DNA of 25,971 nt from JBKHBQ01 sp046542305 (GTDB taxonomy: Bacteria; Bacteroidota; Bacteroidia; Bacteroidales; 4484-276), in NCBI GenBank assembly GCA_046542305.1, contig JBKHBQ010000018.1:1-25971 (forward strand), written 5' to 3'. Under the pieces are notes generated by a model, which saw nothing but the letters and a program-made list of their open reading frames with translations, had not been told where the DNA came from and did not search any database. The stretch's first letter is position 1. The number at the start of each line of letters is the position of its first letter. The translations under genes and the position numbers were made by a program. Shown one piece after another: positions 1 through 8,646 of this stretch.

Positions 1-593
1 AACATTTCATATTTAAACAGCCCGGTTTGCATCTGCTCCCTGTGGTGAAATTCCTTGGAATACGACACCACCATTCTTGTGCCGTCAGGTCTTTCAGCCA
101 CCCTACCCACCTTCCAGGTTTTTTGTTCGTTTGCAATCAGTTCGTCCCAGGGGATCCACAGGTCGCAGATGAACCTGCCGTTTTCATCCAGAGATTTAAA
201 AATGTTTTCCAGGGCTTTCAACGCCTGATCATGGGTGGAAACGAGCTGGAATGATCCGCCGGAGGCAATGATCGTCGGGTAGGTCCGCGGGAGTTTCATA
301 TCCGTCACATCCTGCCGGTAAAGCACGGTATCGAAAATCTGACCGGAAAGCTTTTTCCGGCAAATCTCCAGCATCGGCTCCGAAATATCGAGGCCGTGGG
401 TTACGATGCTTTTGTCCATCAGGGCCAGCATCATGCGGCCCGTACCGCAGGCAAGCTCAAGCACCGGACCATCTGAAGGCTCCAGGATTCCGGTGTAAAA
501 ATTCAGGTCGCTGGTTTCGCCTTTCAGCAGGTCATCGTACCACTCGATCCAGAAACCCTGATAGTGACCGTCGTCAATTTTATTCTGTATCAT
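1..593 (-). CDS. Class I SAM-dependent methyltransferase, 3' end beyond window
   Basis: This is a class I methyltransferase that would move a methyl group from S-adenosylmethionine to an unknown substrate in the cytoplasm. Reading begins at ATG 593 and 197 codons are visible before the window edge, so the C-terminus is missing. Motif I is clear (VLELACGTGR, residues about 44-53), followed by the acidic ribose-binding position in GLDISEPML (D69). The rest matches a Methyltransf_25/11-type Rossmann fold (IIASGGSFQLV, then FICDLWIP). The start lies 7 bp after the stop of the M1 peptidase upstream on the same strand, with AGGGAAG abutting the ATG, so the two are probably co-transcribed. Fold assignment is secure. 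Substrate is unknown: small-molecule, ubiquinone-type or rRNA substrates cannot be separated from this sequence. Confidence 0.85.
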   Translation of the reverse strand, partial: MIQNKIDDGHYQGFWIEWYDDLLKGETSDLNFYTGILEPSDGPVLELACGTGRMMLALMDKSIVTHGLDISEPMLEICRKKLSGQIFDTVLYRQDVTDMKLPRTYPTIIASGGSFQLVSTHDQALKALENIFKSLDENGRFICDLWIPWDELIANEQKTWKVGRVAERPDGTRMVVSYSKEFHHREQMQTGLFKYEM

Positions 594-600
594 CTTCCCT

Positions 601-2973
601 TCAGTTGATTATGAGTTTTTCAGCAGCGATTTCTTTTCCATTGCCATCAAGGAACTTCAAAAGATAGGTTCCGTCGGGCATATCGTTCACGTTCCATTCG
701 AGCCTGCCAGAGGCTTCCGGCCACACTAGCCGTGACACCTGCCGGGCATTGGCATCAAAAACGATGACCTGGCTTGGTGGTGATGCCGGCGATTCGATGG
801 TCACCATATTATTGGAAGGATTTGGGTAGAGCCTGAAGCCCTTCGTTTTAGGTTCGGACTGTTCTTTGATATTCACAAACTGGTCGTCCCACACCGCCAG
901 GGTGTATTCGCCGGGCTGCAGATCCAGCACTTTATAATAGCCCACAAACGGCGATCCCACCATTTCAGATGCCACCCCCTGCCATTCGGCTGCGCGTGAC
1001 GGGCGGTAGAGGATTACCAGCGAATCGTTAGGGTCTTCCATCAGGTTGTTGTCGAGATCGTTGTATTTGTTGTACATGAAACTTCCGGCCATAACCGTTC
1101 CTTCGGGGATGATGCCGTCGACGCGCCAGTGATGCTTATCCGAAAGCATCAATCCGTTTACAGGTTGCTTCAGGCTATCGGGGGGCACCCAGCGATGGGT
1201 CATTCTCAAAAAGATGGAATCGCCAGCAGGAATGTTTTCAACAAAAAGCTTTGCAAAGATTTCGTATAGGTTCATGTCTTCCGGTTCGCTGATTGTGATT
1301 TTCAGATCGGTGGTGGCATCGCAGGCTTTATCATAAAAATCCATCATAACAATTTCGGGTTCGAATGGTGAGGTAAATGTCTGGCTGCCTGTAGCACCTG
1401 AAAATTCCATCAGATGGGTTTCCGTTTCATGGCCGGTGTTCATAAAGGTTACCTCCACACGGTTGGAATTGGCCAGGTTGTCAGGGCCTTTCCATTTCTG
1501 GCGCGCATAAACCGTAACTTCGAAATTACCTCCTGAAGGCTGCACATTGAACGAATCGATCGAAAACTCCGGGAATCCGGGAGCAAACACCCATGCGTCG
1601 AAAAAGTCGGTCAGTTCCATGCCGCTGTGGGCACTCAGGAAATCCCTCAGTTCCCATGACGAGGCATAGTCGAATTCAAATTCTTCGATGTAGGCTTTTA
1701 CTGCCGGGAAAAACAGCTCGTCGCCCATGTAATGGCGGAGGCTGTGGGTTACCAGCGCACCCTTCTGGTAAACCGTCATTCCATAGGTGTATTCTGTTGG
1801 AATACCGTAAAGGGCCAGGTAGCTCCCATCGGTGATATGGGCAGTTTGCAGCACATTTTTGTGCCGGCTGAACATATCGGCGTGATAAGCCTCGGGGCCA
1901 TAAATCGCTTCACGGTACAGCGATTCGCAAAAAACGGCCCAGCCCTCATTAAGCCACATATCCTCTGCCGAAGCGCAGGTGACCAGGTCGCCGAAATACT
2001 GGTGCGACAGCTCATGCGCCATCAGGGACTCGTAAGCCAGGGTTCCGTTGATGCAAAAATGCGGATAGGCAATATTGGTGGAATGCTCCATGGCACCGAT
2101 GGCGGTGCCCACGTAGCCCACTCGCTCCCACCGGTACGGCCCGAAATATTCCTCGAAAGCCTCCAGCACCGGCACCAGTGTGGCGAACGAACCGGCCACC
2201 TTGGCGGTGTCGTAGGGTTTTACCCAGATGCCGATAGGGATTTCCTGGCCGGACACCGACGTGAACGACGATGGGACATTCTCGTATTCGCCCACCGCCA
2301 CAGACGCCAGATAGGTGGGAATATCGTCATGCAGTTTCCAGTGCCAGGTAGTGGTGCCATCGCCATTGTCGATGGTTTGCATGAGCGTGCCGCCGCAAAC
2401 CGCTTTTTTAGGGTTTTCGGTGGTTACATAAATTTCGTAGAGGGCCCTGTCGTGAAAATCGTCGATACACGGAAACCAGGCTTTTCCCAGGTTGTGCGGA
2501 TCGGAGACAAAACCCACGCCGAGATTAAAAGCATATTCGCCGCTCCAGTGAAAACCGCCCCAATCTTCGTGGAAGGGCTGCCCGTGATAAACCACTTCTG
2601 CGACCAGCGTATCGCCGGTATTCACAGGATTGTTCAGCGGGATGTACAGCATCGGGTTGGCATGGGTAAAACCTGTAATTTCCACGCCATTTACAAATAC
2701 CTGATCCACGGTGAGGTCGAGCAGTTCCAGGGTGAGTTGCTGGAGGTTGTCCACCTTCGGAACCAGCGTCACAAACGTATTGGCGGCAAGGGTCTGATCG
2801 GTAGTGTTAACCTCATTCAGGTGAATTTCGTATTTCACCGCGTCCAGCGTATCGCTGATGATCGATCGCTTGAAAGACCTAAGATGTGGCCCATCTCCAT
2901 GATGATACTGACTGTAAGCCGGCAAAGCCGCCGCAATCAGCAGCGAAGCAAGAAAAAGCATACGGATTTTCAT
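601..2973 (-). CDS. Secreted M1-family zinc metallopeptidase with T9SS C-terminal sorting domain
   Basis: A 790-residue aminopeptidase-like enzyme of family M1 (gluzincin). The zinc site is complete: HELSH (H320, E321, H324) and the third ligand E343 in WLNEGWA. A YQKGALV segment further on carries the likely transition-state tyrosine. The substrate-anchoring GxMEN motif reads GAMEH (about 293-297), a variant I associate with secreted Bacteroidota M1 enzymes. A signal peptide (MKIRMLFLASLL...AYSQ) supports the ATG at 2973; an in-frame ATG 15 codons upstream would bury it. The last ~79 residues (from GFRLYPNPSN to the C-terminus) are a type A T9SS sorting domain, so the protein is expected to cross the outer membrane by T9SS and be surface-anchored or released. 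The methyltransferase follows after 7 bp. The probable role is peptide scavenging; specificity is not predictable. Confidence 0.93.
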   Translation of the reverse strand: MKIRMLFLASLLIAAALPAYSQYHHGDGPHLRSFKRSIISDTLDAVKYEIHLNEVNTTDQTLAANTFVTLVPKVDNLQQLTLELLDLTVDQVFVNGVEITGFTHANPMLYIPLNNPVNTGDTLVAEVVYHGQPFHEDWGGFHWSGEYAFNLGVGFVSDPHNLGKAWFPCIDDFHDRALYEIYVTTENPKKAVCGGTLMQTIDNGDGTTTWHWKLHDDIPTYLASVAVGEYENVPSSFTSVSGQEIPIGIWVKPYDTAKVAGSFATLVPVLEAFEEYFGPYRWERVGYVGTAIGAMEHSTNIAYPHFCINGTLAYESLMAHELSHQYFGDLVTCASAEDMWLNEGWAVFCESLYREAIYGPEAYHADMFSRHKNVLQTAHITDGSYLALYGIPTEYTYGMTVYQKGALVTHSLRHYMGDELFFPAVKAYIEEFEFDYASSWELRDFLSAHSGMELTDFFDAWVFAPGFPEFSIDSFNVQPSGGNFEVTVYARQKWKGPDNLANSNRVEVTFMNTGHETETHLMEFSGATGSQTFTSPFEPEIVMMDFYDKACDATTDLKITISEPEDMNLYEIFAKLFVENIPAGDSIFLRMTHRWVPPDSLKQPVNGLMLSDKHHWRVDGIIPEGTVMAGSFMYNKYNDLDNNLMEDPNDSLVILYRPSRAAEWQGVASEMVGSPFVGYYKVLDLQPGEYTLAVWDDQFVNIKEQSEPKTKGFRLYPNPSNNMVTIESPASPPSQVIVFDANARQVSRLVWPEASGRLEWNVNDMPDGTYLLKFLDGNGKEIAAEKLIIN

Positions 2974-3007
2974 TATTCTGAATTTTTGGGAGAACGTTTT
3001 CAGCACG

Positions 3008-3036
3008 TAAAGGTACATTTTTTAGGGGATGAACAA
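3008..3036 (-). promoter_or_regulatory. Candidate promoter of the M1 peptidase
   Basis: On the minus strand, TACCTTTA (3008-3015) matches five of the six fixed positions of the Bacteroidota -7 box TAnnTTTG. A TTG (3034-3036) lies 18 bp upstream, within the spacing reported for Flavobacterium promoters. It sits 35 bp before the chosen ATG at 2973, which also argues against the longer reading frame that would start at 3018, at about the transcript start. Confidence 0.4.
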
Positions 3037-3225
3037 TCGCCTTACCTTCTCCGATTACGAGTTCCATTCTTGGTTTTCCTGTCCATAATCGAACAACCGA
3101 TGTAGGATGGTGAACACAAATCCGCTGACAGGATCAGGCCTTTTGTTCTTAAGAATTGATTTTATGATGATTACAACTGATGGCATGTTTTTAGTTAGAT
3201 GGCAGCACATTGAAAGGATAAAACT

Positions 3226-3233
3226 TATATTTG
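3226..3233 (+). promoter_or_regulatory. -7 box of the TolC-family gene
   Basis: TATATTTG matches all fixed positions of TAnnTTTG and lies 36 bp before ATG 3270. No TTG is found at the usual 17-23 bp upstream. The rest of the 296-bp divergent gap (2974-3269) holds the opposing peptidase promoter and nothing else I recognise. Confidence 0.55.
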
Positions 3234-3269
3234 CGCAGAATTTATGCTACGCCATATAAAAGCAATCAC

Positions 3270-4655
3270 ATGAAAAATCGAAAAACCGCAAAGCGAGTCA
3301 CTTTTTTCCTCCTGCTTTCACTGCTGATGTTGTCCGCTACCGGAACCATCGCTCAAAACAGGATCTGGACCCTCGAGGATTGTATTTACTATGCGATCGA
3401 AAACAATATCCGGATCAAGCAAAGCGAACTGAATGTGGAAATGAGCGAAGTGGATCTGCTGGAGAGTAAACTGAGTTTGCTTCCCAGCCTAAACGGAAAC
3501 ACTTCCTTTAGTTATAACTGGGGCCGTGTGCTCGACCGCACCGATTACCGCTATTACAATCGCGAAACCAACCAGGCATATTTCAACCTGGATGCGAACA
3601 TGCGGCTTTTTGGCGGCTTGCAATACCAAAATGCGATCAAAAAAGACAAGATCGATTTTCAGGCCAGCAAATTCGCTGCCGACAAAGTGAAGGACGATAT
3701 TTCGCTGTTGCTTACCCAGGCCTATCTGTCGATCATTTTTAATAAGGAACTTGTTCGTGTGGCTCAGGAGCAGGTAAACATTACCAATGAGCAGATCAAC
3801 CGTACTGAAAAGATGGTAGACGCCGGAACACTTGCCCGCGGAAGCCTGCTGGAAATCCAGGCCCAGGGCGCTTCGGAGGAGATTAACCTGATCAATTACG
3901 AAAACTCGCTGGAACTGGCCTACCTCGATCTGCTGCAATTGCTTGACCTGCCGGCCAACACCGATTTTGACATTGCAATTCCTGAATTTGATGTTGATCC
4001 TGCCATGGACCTGATTCCGGTGAGCGACGTGTATGAATATGCCATCATCAATCAGCCGGAAATAAAAAGTGCCGAGCTTGATGTGGAAAGTGCTTACAAA
4101 AGCGTGGATATTGCCCAGGGAGGCCGCAGTCCGGTACTTTCTTTGCAGGGCGGGTGGAGCACCAATTATTCAAATCAGTTCAGGGAACTGGATACTGCTA
4201 CATTCACCTATACAGATGTGATTCCTTTCGGAGAACAATTCGAAAACAATCAGGCACGCTACCTTGGGGTCAACCTCAACATTCCGATCTTCAACGGATA
4301 TCAGGTTTCTTCCAATGTCAGCCGCGCCAAAATGCAGGCTGCCAACGCAGAATACGAACTGGAGCTTACCAAAAACAACCTGCGGAAAACCATCGAACAG
4401 TCCTACAACGACGCGCGGGCTGCATACAAAACCTACGTGGCCACACAAAAATCGCTGAACTCCATTGAAGAGTCCTTCAGGTATACCGAACAAAGATTTA
4501 ATGTGGGGATGGCCAATTCGGTGGATTACAACATTGCCAAAACACAGCTTACCGCCGCCGAATCGGAATTGATCCGCACAAAATTCGACTATATTTTCAA
4601 AACCAAAATACTCGATTTCTACATGGGTAAACCGCTCACACTCGAAAACTACTAA
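3270..4655 (+). CDS. TolC-family outer-membrane efflux/secretion channel
   Basis: A 461-residue TolC/OEP-family protein, the trimeric outer-membrane duct of tripartite efflux pumps and type I secretion systems. Residues 1-28 are a signal peptide (start at ATG 3270, because the upstream in-frame ATG would put 13 extra residues before it). Two OEP halves follow in the usual order. The first has WTLEDCIYYAIENN near residues 33-46 and long helices with heptad-like Q/E/N spacing at about 130-215. The second starts near 250 (VSDVYEYAIINQPEIKSAEL) and ends with FNVGMANSVDYNIAKTQL near 410-428. Length is normal for Bacteroidota TolC proteins. The next gene, 225 bp downstream, encodes a matching adaptor, but no inner-membrane RND or ABC component is present nearby. 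Family is certain; the exported substrate is unknown. Confidence 0.93.
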   Translation: MKNRKTAKRVTFFLLLSLLMLSATGTIAQNRIWTLEDCIYYAIENNIRIKQSELNVEMSEVDLLESKLSLLPSLNGNTSFSYNWGRVLDRTDYRYYNRETNQAYFNLDANMRLFGGLQYQNAIKKDKIDFQASKFAADKVKDDISLLLTQAYLSIIFNKELVRVAQEQVNITNEQINRTEKMVDAGTLARGSLLEIQAQGASEEINLINYENSLELAYLDLLQLLDLPANTDFDIAIPEFDVDPAMDLIPVSDVYEYAIINQPEIKSAELDVESAYKSVDIAQGGRSPVLSLQGGWSTNYSNQFRELDTATFTYTDVIPFGEQFENNQARYLGVNLNIPIFNGYQVSSNVSRAKMQAANAEYELELTKNNLRKTIEQSYNDARAAYKTYVATQKSLNSIEESFRYTEQRFNVGMANSVDYNIAKTQLTAAESELIRTKFDYIFKTKILDFYMGKPLTLENY

Positions 4656-4709
4656 ACCGGACTATTCCTTTGCTAACTGCGGTTTTTTCCCACAACTACA
4701 CGATGATGC

Positions 4710-4737
4710 AAGCCGGGCCCATCAGGGTTTCCGGCTT
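4710..4737 (+). terminator. Possible terminator hairpin after the TolC-family gene
   Basis: Arms AAGCCGG (4710-4716) and CCGGCTT (4731-4737) pair perfectly. GCCC/GGGT can extend the stem inward across a two-base bulge, leaving a four-base loop. The following CATTGTTTAT is only modestly T-rich, so this may be a weak terminator or an attenuating hairpin between the TolC and adaptor genes. Confidence 0.4.
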
Positions 4738-4818
4738 CATTGTTTATCCGCTGCAGGTACGTTCTTTTAATTTTTGAGAATACATAAGTTGCATGCAGGC
4801 ATTTCGCGTTAGTTTTTA

Positions 4819-4826
4819 TACTTTTG
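4819..4826 (+). promoter_or_regulatory. -7 box of the periplasmic adaptor gene
   Basis: TACTTTTG is a perfect TAnnTTTG match, 54 bp before ATG 4881. The nearest upstream TTG (4789-4791) is 27 bp away, longer than usual. The box suggests that the adaptor can be transcribed independently of the TolC-family gene. Confidence 0.5.
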
Positions 4827-4880
4827 AGCCTGCAATTAATTTCCAAGAAATTAAACCCGTTACACGGAAAAATTTACAAG

Positions 4881-6236
4881 ATGAACAGAAAAAAGCTTAT
4901 CCTGGTCGGTGCAGCCCTGGTAATTTTGGTCATTGTACTGGCAGTGCTGAAAAGTCGTGGTGTGATCGGTCCCGACGACACCATCAAGGTGACCACCGAC
5001 CTGGTTGGAAGGCGGACCATTGTGGAAACGGTTTCGGCCAACGGGAAAATACAGCCTGAAACCGAAGTGAAGATTACGCCGTACATTTCCGGCGAGGTGG
5101 TTGAGTTGCACGTCAGGGAAGGCGATGAGGTGCACGAGGGTGACCTTTTGGCCAAGATCGATCCGGAAATTTACCTCTCGAATTACGAACGCATGGAAGC
5201 CAGCCTGCAATCGCAAAAAGCCAACCTGGCAAATGCGCGGGCAAGGCTGGCGCAGACCACGGCACAGTTTACCAATGCCAAACTATCGTATGAACGAAAC
5301 AAAAAGCTGTACGAGCAAAATGTGATCTCGGATTCGGAATACGATGCAGCAAAAGCCCAGTATGAAGTGGCCGCCGCCGAGGTTGATGCTGCCGAAGAAA
5401 GTGTGCGCGCTGCCGAGTTCCAGGTGGCCAGCGCCGAAGCTTCGCTAAAGGAGGCACGCGAAAACCTCACCAAAACCGCCATCTATGCTCCCACCGATGG
5501 CACCGTGTCGCGCCTGATCGTGGAAAAGGGCGAGCGCGTAGCGGGTGCATCGCAGTTTTCGGCAGGTACCGAAATGATGCGCATTGCAAACCTCAATTCC
5601 ATGGAAGCGGTGGTGCAGGTAAACGAAAACGACATCGTGCGTGTACACATGGGCGATACCAGCCTCATCGAAGTGGATGCCTACCTGAACCGCAAATTCA
5701 AGGGGATCATCACCGAAATTGCCACCTCGGCCGACGTGACCGGCGTGAGCGCCGACCAGGTCACCAATTTTGAGGTGAAGATCAGGCTGCTCAAAGAATC
5801 GTACGAAGATCTGATCCCGAAAAACACAACAGCATTTTCACCCTTCAGACCGGGCATGTCAACCACCGTGGACATTCAGACCAAAACCGAATCGCAAGTG
5901 CTCACCGTTCCCATTCAGGCCGTAACCACACGGGCCGACAGCACCGGCAAATCCGTGACAGCACGCATCGACAGCGACCGCAACCGCGACGCAGGTGAAG
6001 ACAACAATAAAGTGGAAACCGATATTAAGGAATATGTTTTTGTTTACAACGACGGCGAAGCCGATATGGTAGCCGTAGAACCGGGCATTCAGGACAACAC
6101 CTACATCCAGATCGTTTCCGGCCTGCAAGAGGGCCAGGAGATCATCGTGGGACCCTACCGGGCCATATCCCGCACCCTCGAAAACGGCGATGAAGTGGAG
6201 AAGGTTTCCAAGGAAAAGCTGTTTGAGGACGATTGA
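4881..6236 (+). CDS. Periplasmic adaptor (membrane fusion protein) of an efflux/secretion pump
   Basis: A 451-residue HlyD/AcrA/MacA-type adaptor that bridges an inner-membrane pump and a TolC channel. An N-terminal membrane anchor spans about residues 5-23 (start at ATG 4881; the upstream frame would add 19 polar residues). The first lipoyl half is at about 60-98 (ITPYISGEVVELHVREGDEV). An alanine-rich coiled-coil hairpin spans about 100-198. The second lipoyl half (IYAPTDGTVSRLIVEKGERV) is near 201-220. A beta-barrel region runs from about 235 to 335 and a membrane-proximal domain runs to the end. A polar Asp/Arg/Asn-rich stretch at about 351-378 looks like a low-complexity insertion. No permease follows: the next gene is gyrB on the other strand. 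The architecture resembles MacA-like adaptors of ABC pumps, but the partner must be elsewhere, so pump type is inference. Confidence 0.92.
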   Translation: MNRKKLILVGAALVILVIVLAVLKSRGVIGPDDTIKVTTDLVGRRTIVETVSANGKIQPETEVKITPYISGEVVELHVREGDEVHEGDLLAKIDPEIYLSNYERMEASLQSQKANLANARARLAQTTAQFTNAKLSYERNKKLYEQNVISDSEYDAAKAQYEVAAAEVDAAEESVRAAEFQVASAEASLKEARENLTKTAIYAPTDGTVSRLIVEKGERVAGASQFSAGTEMMRIANLNSMEAVVQVNENDIVRVHMGDTSLIEVDAYLNRKFKGIITEIATSADVTGVSADQVTNFEVKIRLLKESYEDLIPKNTTAFSPFRPGMSTTVDIQTKTESQVLTVPIQAVTTRADSTGKSVTARIDSDRNRDAGEDNNKVETDIKEYVFVYNDGEADMVAVEPGIQDNTYIQIVSGLQEGQEIIVGPYRAISRTLENGDEVEKVSKEKLFEDD

Positions 6237-6300
6237 TTTAGCGCCTGCTGTAATACTCATACCCACAGCTTTAATGGGTAATAATCATGGAAATCTATGT

Positions 6301-6433
6301 GGTTTTTTTGTGCCTTCGAGCCACAATTATTTCGTGGCCAAAAAAACACGCATGTTCAATTCTGTAAACCTCACCGGGCGTGTCTTTCAACCTATAGATC
6401 AACTGCTTTTTAAAAAAAAGGCACAAAAAAACC
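6301..6433. repeat. 16-bp perfect inverted repeat between convergent genes
   Basis: GGTTTTTTTGTGCCTT (6301-6316) is the exact reverse complement of 6418-6433; the arms are 101 bp apart. The right arm overlaps the gyrB terminator. Inside the left half, GCCAC/GTGGC (about 6320-6338) can form its own hairpin, followed by a second A7 tract that could compete for the left T7 tract. No target-site duplication is visible at the outer edges, so it does not look like a complete insertion element. The whole gap 6237-6482 has no credible gene. Confidence 0.7.
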
Positions 6434-6454
6434 TCCCGGATTTCTCCGGGAGGT
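6425..6454 (-). terminator. Rho-independent terminator of gyrB
   Basis: A perfect 10-bp GC-rich stem with a TTTC tetraloop (plus strand 6431-6440 and 6445-6454; ACCTCCCGGA paired with its reverse complement). On the minus strand it is followed by a run of Ts. It lies 29 bp beyond the gyrB stop codon. Confidence 0.88.
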
Positions 6455-6482
6455 CCACTAAAGGAATAAAAATGATTCTCTG

Positions 6483-8444
6483 CTAAACGTCGATATTGGC
6501 GTATTTAGCGTTTTTTTCGATAAAATCGCGGCGCGGCGGCACCTCATCACCCATCAGCATGGAGAAGATGCGGTCGGCTTCGGTTCCGTTCTCAATGGTC
6601 ACCTGGCGCAGGATACGGTTTTCAGGATCCATAGTCGTTAACCACAACTGCTCGGCGTTCATCTCACCCAAACCTTTGTAGCGCTGGATATGTATCCCTT
6701 TGCCTTCACCATTCACCGACCATTCCTTCACCAGGTCATTCCGTTCTTCTTCCGACCAGCAATAGCGTTCTTCCTTGCCTTTGCGGATAAGGTAGAGCGG
6801 CGGCGTGGCAATGTAGACGTAGCCTCTTTCGATAAGATCTTTCATGTACCTGAAAAAGAATGTCAGGATAAGTGTGGCGATGTGGCTTCCGTCCACATCG
6901 GCATCGGTCATGATAATGATCTTGTGGTAGCGCAGTTTGTCGAGATTGAGCGCCTTGCTATCCTCATCGGTACCGATTGATACGCCCAGCGCCGTAAACA
7001 TATTTTTGATTTCTTCGCTTTCGAAGATTTTGTGCTGCATAGCTTTTTCCACGTTAAGGATCTTACCCCTGAGCGGCAGGATGGCCTGAAATTTCCGGTC
7101 GCGTCCTGCTTTGGCTGTTCCGCCTGCAGAGTCGCCCTCCACCAGGTATATCTCGCTCAGTGCGGGATCGCGCTCACTGCAGTCGCTAAGTTTTCCGGGA
7201 AGCCCCGATCCGCTCAGCACGTTTTTACGCTGCACCAGCTCGCGGGCCTTGCGTGCCGCATGGCGTGCGGTTGCCGCCAGGATCACCTTGTTTACGATGG
7301 TTTTGGCTTCCTTCGGGTTTTCCTCCAGGTAATGCGACAGCGATTCGCTGACCATCTGGTCTACGGCACCCATCACTTCCGAGTTACCGAGTTTGGTTTT
7401 GGTCTGCCCTTCAAACTGCGGTTCGGCAACCTTCACCGAAATAATCGCGGTAAGTCCTTCACGGAAATCATCGCCGTTGATGTCGAATTTCAGCTTGGAG
7501 AGCATTCCCGATTTCTCGGCATAGCCTTTCAGCGTACGGGTGAGCCCGCGCCTGAACCCGGCAAGGTGGGTACCGCCTTCATGTGTGTTGATGTTGTTCA
7601 CGTACGAATGCAGGTTTTCTGCAAATGAGGTATTGTACTGCATGGAGATTTCGATGGGGATGTCGTTTTTCTCACCTTCGATTGAAATCGGATTTGGCAT
7701 CAACTTTTCGCGATTGGCATCCAGATAGTTGATGAAGTCAGCCAGCCCTCCTTCCGAATAAAAGCTTTCGGTAAGGAAATTTCCCTCTTCATCTATAGTG
7801 CGTTCATCGGTGATGTTCAGGCGGATGCCTTTGTTGAGGAATGCCAGTTCGCGCAGCCTTGACGACAGTGTATCATAATCGTAAACCTCTGTAATAAAGA
7901 TCGAGGTATCGGGTTTAAAGGTCACCCTGGTACCGGTTTCCTGGCTTTCGCCAATCACTTGCACCGGATGTTGCGGTTTGCCGAGGCTGTATTCCTGATA
8001 GAAAATTTTGCCTTCGCGGTAAACGGTAGCGATAAGCTTCGAAGAGAGCGCATTTACGCAGGATACACCTACACCGTGCAGACCTCCTGAGACCTTATAG
8101 GATCCTTTATCAAATTTCCCACCGGCGTGCAGCACGGTCATCACTACCTCGAGGGCCGAGCGGTTTTCTTTTTCATGCAGGCCTGTGGGAATGCCACGGC
8201 CGTTATCCACTACCGTAATGGAATTATCGGAATGTATGGTTACACTGATCTCATCGCAATAGCCTGCCAGGGCTTCATCGATGGAATTATCCACCACCTC
8301 GTAAACCAGGTGATGCAATCCTTTTGTGCTCACATCGCCAATGTACATCGCGGGCCGTTTCCTTACGGCTTCAAGTCCTTCTAATACCTGGATGTTATTG
8401 GCTGAATAATCTTTTGCGGATAGACTTTTTTCTTCTGCTGTCAT
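6483..8444 (-). CDS. gyrB: DNA gyrase subunit B
   Basis: A 653-residue type IIA topoisomerase ATPase subunit. With GyrA it introduces negative supercoils using ATP. The GHKL ATPase is at the N-terminus: EVVDNSIDEAL (N-box, about 49-59), VVDNGRGIP (78-86) and GGLHGVGV (120-127). A transducer domain follows. The TOPRIM domain has EGDSAGG (436-442) and DADVDG (514-519) as metal ligands, and the C-terminal QRYKGLGEM motif is at 587-595. Length and motif spacing are those of short bacterial GyrB without the proteobacterial insertion; ParE is possible but fits less well. ATG 8444 is chosen over a TTG two codons upstream. A -7 box and a strong terminator bracket it, so it is probably transcribed alone. 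It is not beside recF or dnaA here. Confidence 0.95.
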   Translation of the reverse strand: MTAEEKSLSAKDYSANNIQVLEGLEAVRKRPAMYIGDVSTKGLHHLVYEVVDNSIDEALAGYCDEISVTIHSDNSITVVDNGRGIPTGLHEKENRSALEVVMTVLHAGGKFDKGSYKVSGGLHGVGVSCVNALSSKLIATVYREGKIFYQEYSLGKPQHPVQVIGESQETGTRVTFKPDTSIFITEVYDYDTLSSRLRELAFLNKGIRLNITDERTIDEEGNFLTESFYSEGGLADFINYLDANREKLMPNPISIEGEKNDIPIEISMQYNTSFAENLHSYVNNINTHEGGTHLAGFRRGLTRTLKGYAEKSGMLSKLKFDINGDDFREGLTAIISVKVAEPQFEGQTKTKLGNSEVMGAVDQMVSESLSHYLEENPKEAKTIVNKVILAATARHAARKARELVQRKNVLSGSGLPGKLSDCSERDPALSEIYLVEGDSAGGTAKAGRDRKFQAILPLRGKILNVEKAMQHKIFESEEIKNMFTALGVSIGTDEDSKALNLDKLRYHKIIIMTDADVDGSHIATLILTFFFRYMKDLIERGYVYIATPPLYLIRKGKEERYCWSEEERNDLVKEWSVNGEGKGIHIQRYKGLGEMNAEQLWLTTMDPENRILRQVTIENGTEADRIFSMLMGDEVPPRRDFIEKNAKYANIDV

Positions 8445-8479
8445 AATCAATCAATTGAAAATAGTTGGGTAAAGCCATG

Positions 8480-8487
8480 CAAAAATA
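8480..8487 (-). promoter_or_regulatory. -7 box of gyrB
   Basis: On the minus strand TATTTTTG is a perfect TAnnTTTG match, 35 bp upstream of ATG 8444. No TTG occurs at the expected -33 distance. The surrounding 8451-8646 gap is AT-rich. Confidence 0.5.
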
Positions 8488-8578
8488 CGAAATATCTTTC
8501 TAATTATCATGATTTTACAGCCACAAAAGGGCATTTTTATCAACAAATTTTGTTAACAAAAGCATGGCTATTTAAAAG

Positions 8579-8613
8579 CTTCTGCACAGCCCACACCACA
8601 AGGCTTTCAGAAG
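8579..8613 (-). terminator. Weak candidate terminator of the TPR/barrel unit
   Basis: CTTCTG (8579-8584) pairs with CAGAAG (8608-8613), with an inner AGCC/GGCT stem separated by a small internal loop. On the minus strand it is followed by CTTTTAAATA. It lies 33 bp beyond the barrel gene's stop. The stem is short and imperfect. Confidence 0.28.
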
Positions 8614-8646
8614 ATTTATCCGTGGAGGATAAAATGCTTTTGAAAA

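Noticed and set aside
1732..3105. 457-codon open frame on the plus strand antisense to the M1 peptidase
   Set aside because: Its translation has no recognisable domain and is a frame shadow of a gene with unmistakable catalytic motifs on the other strand.
6190..6486. Possible 98-residue small protein between the adaptor gene and gyrB
   Set aside because: It overlaps the adaptor's end, runs through homopolymer tracts, the inverted repeat and the gyrB terminator, and has no start signal.
8557..8642. CAAAAGCAT / ATGCTTTTG inverted repeat 68 bp apart upstream of gyrB
   Set aside because: Nine AT-rich bases at this distance are easily met by chance, and they flank no coherent structure.
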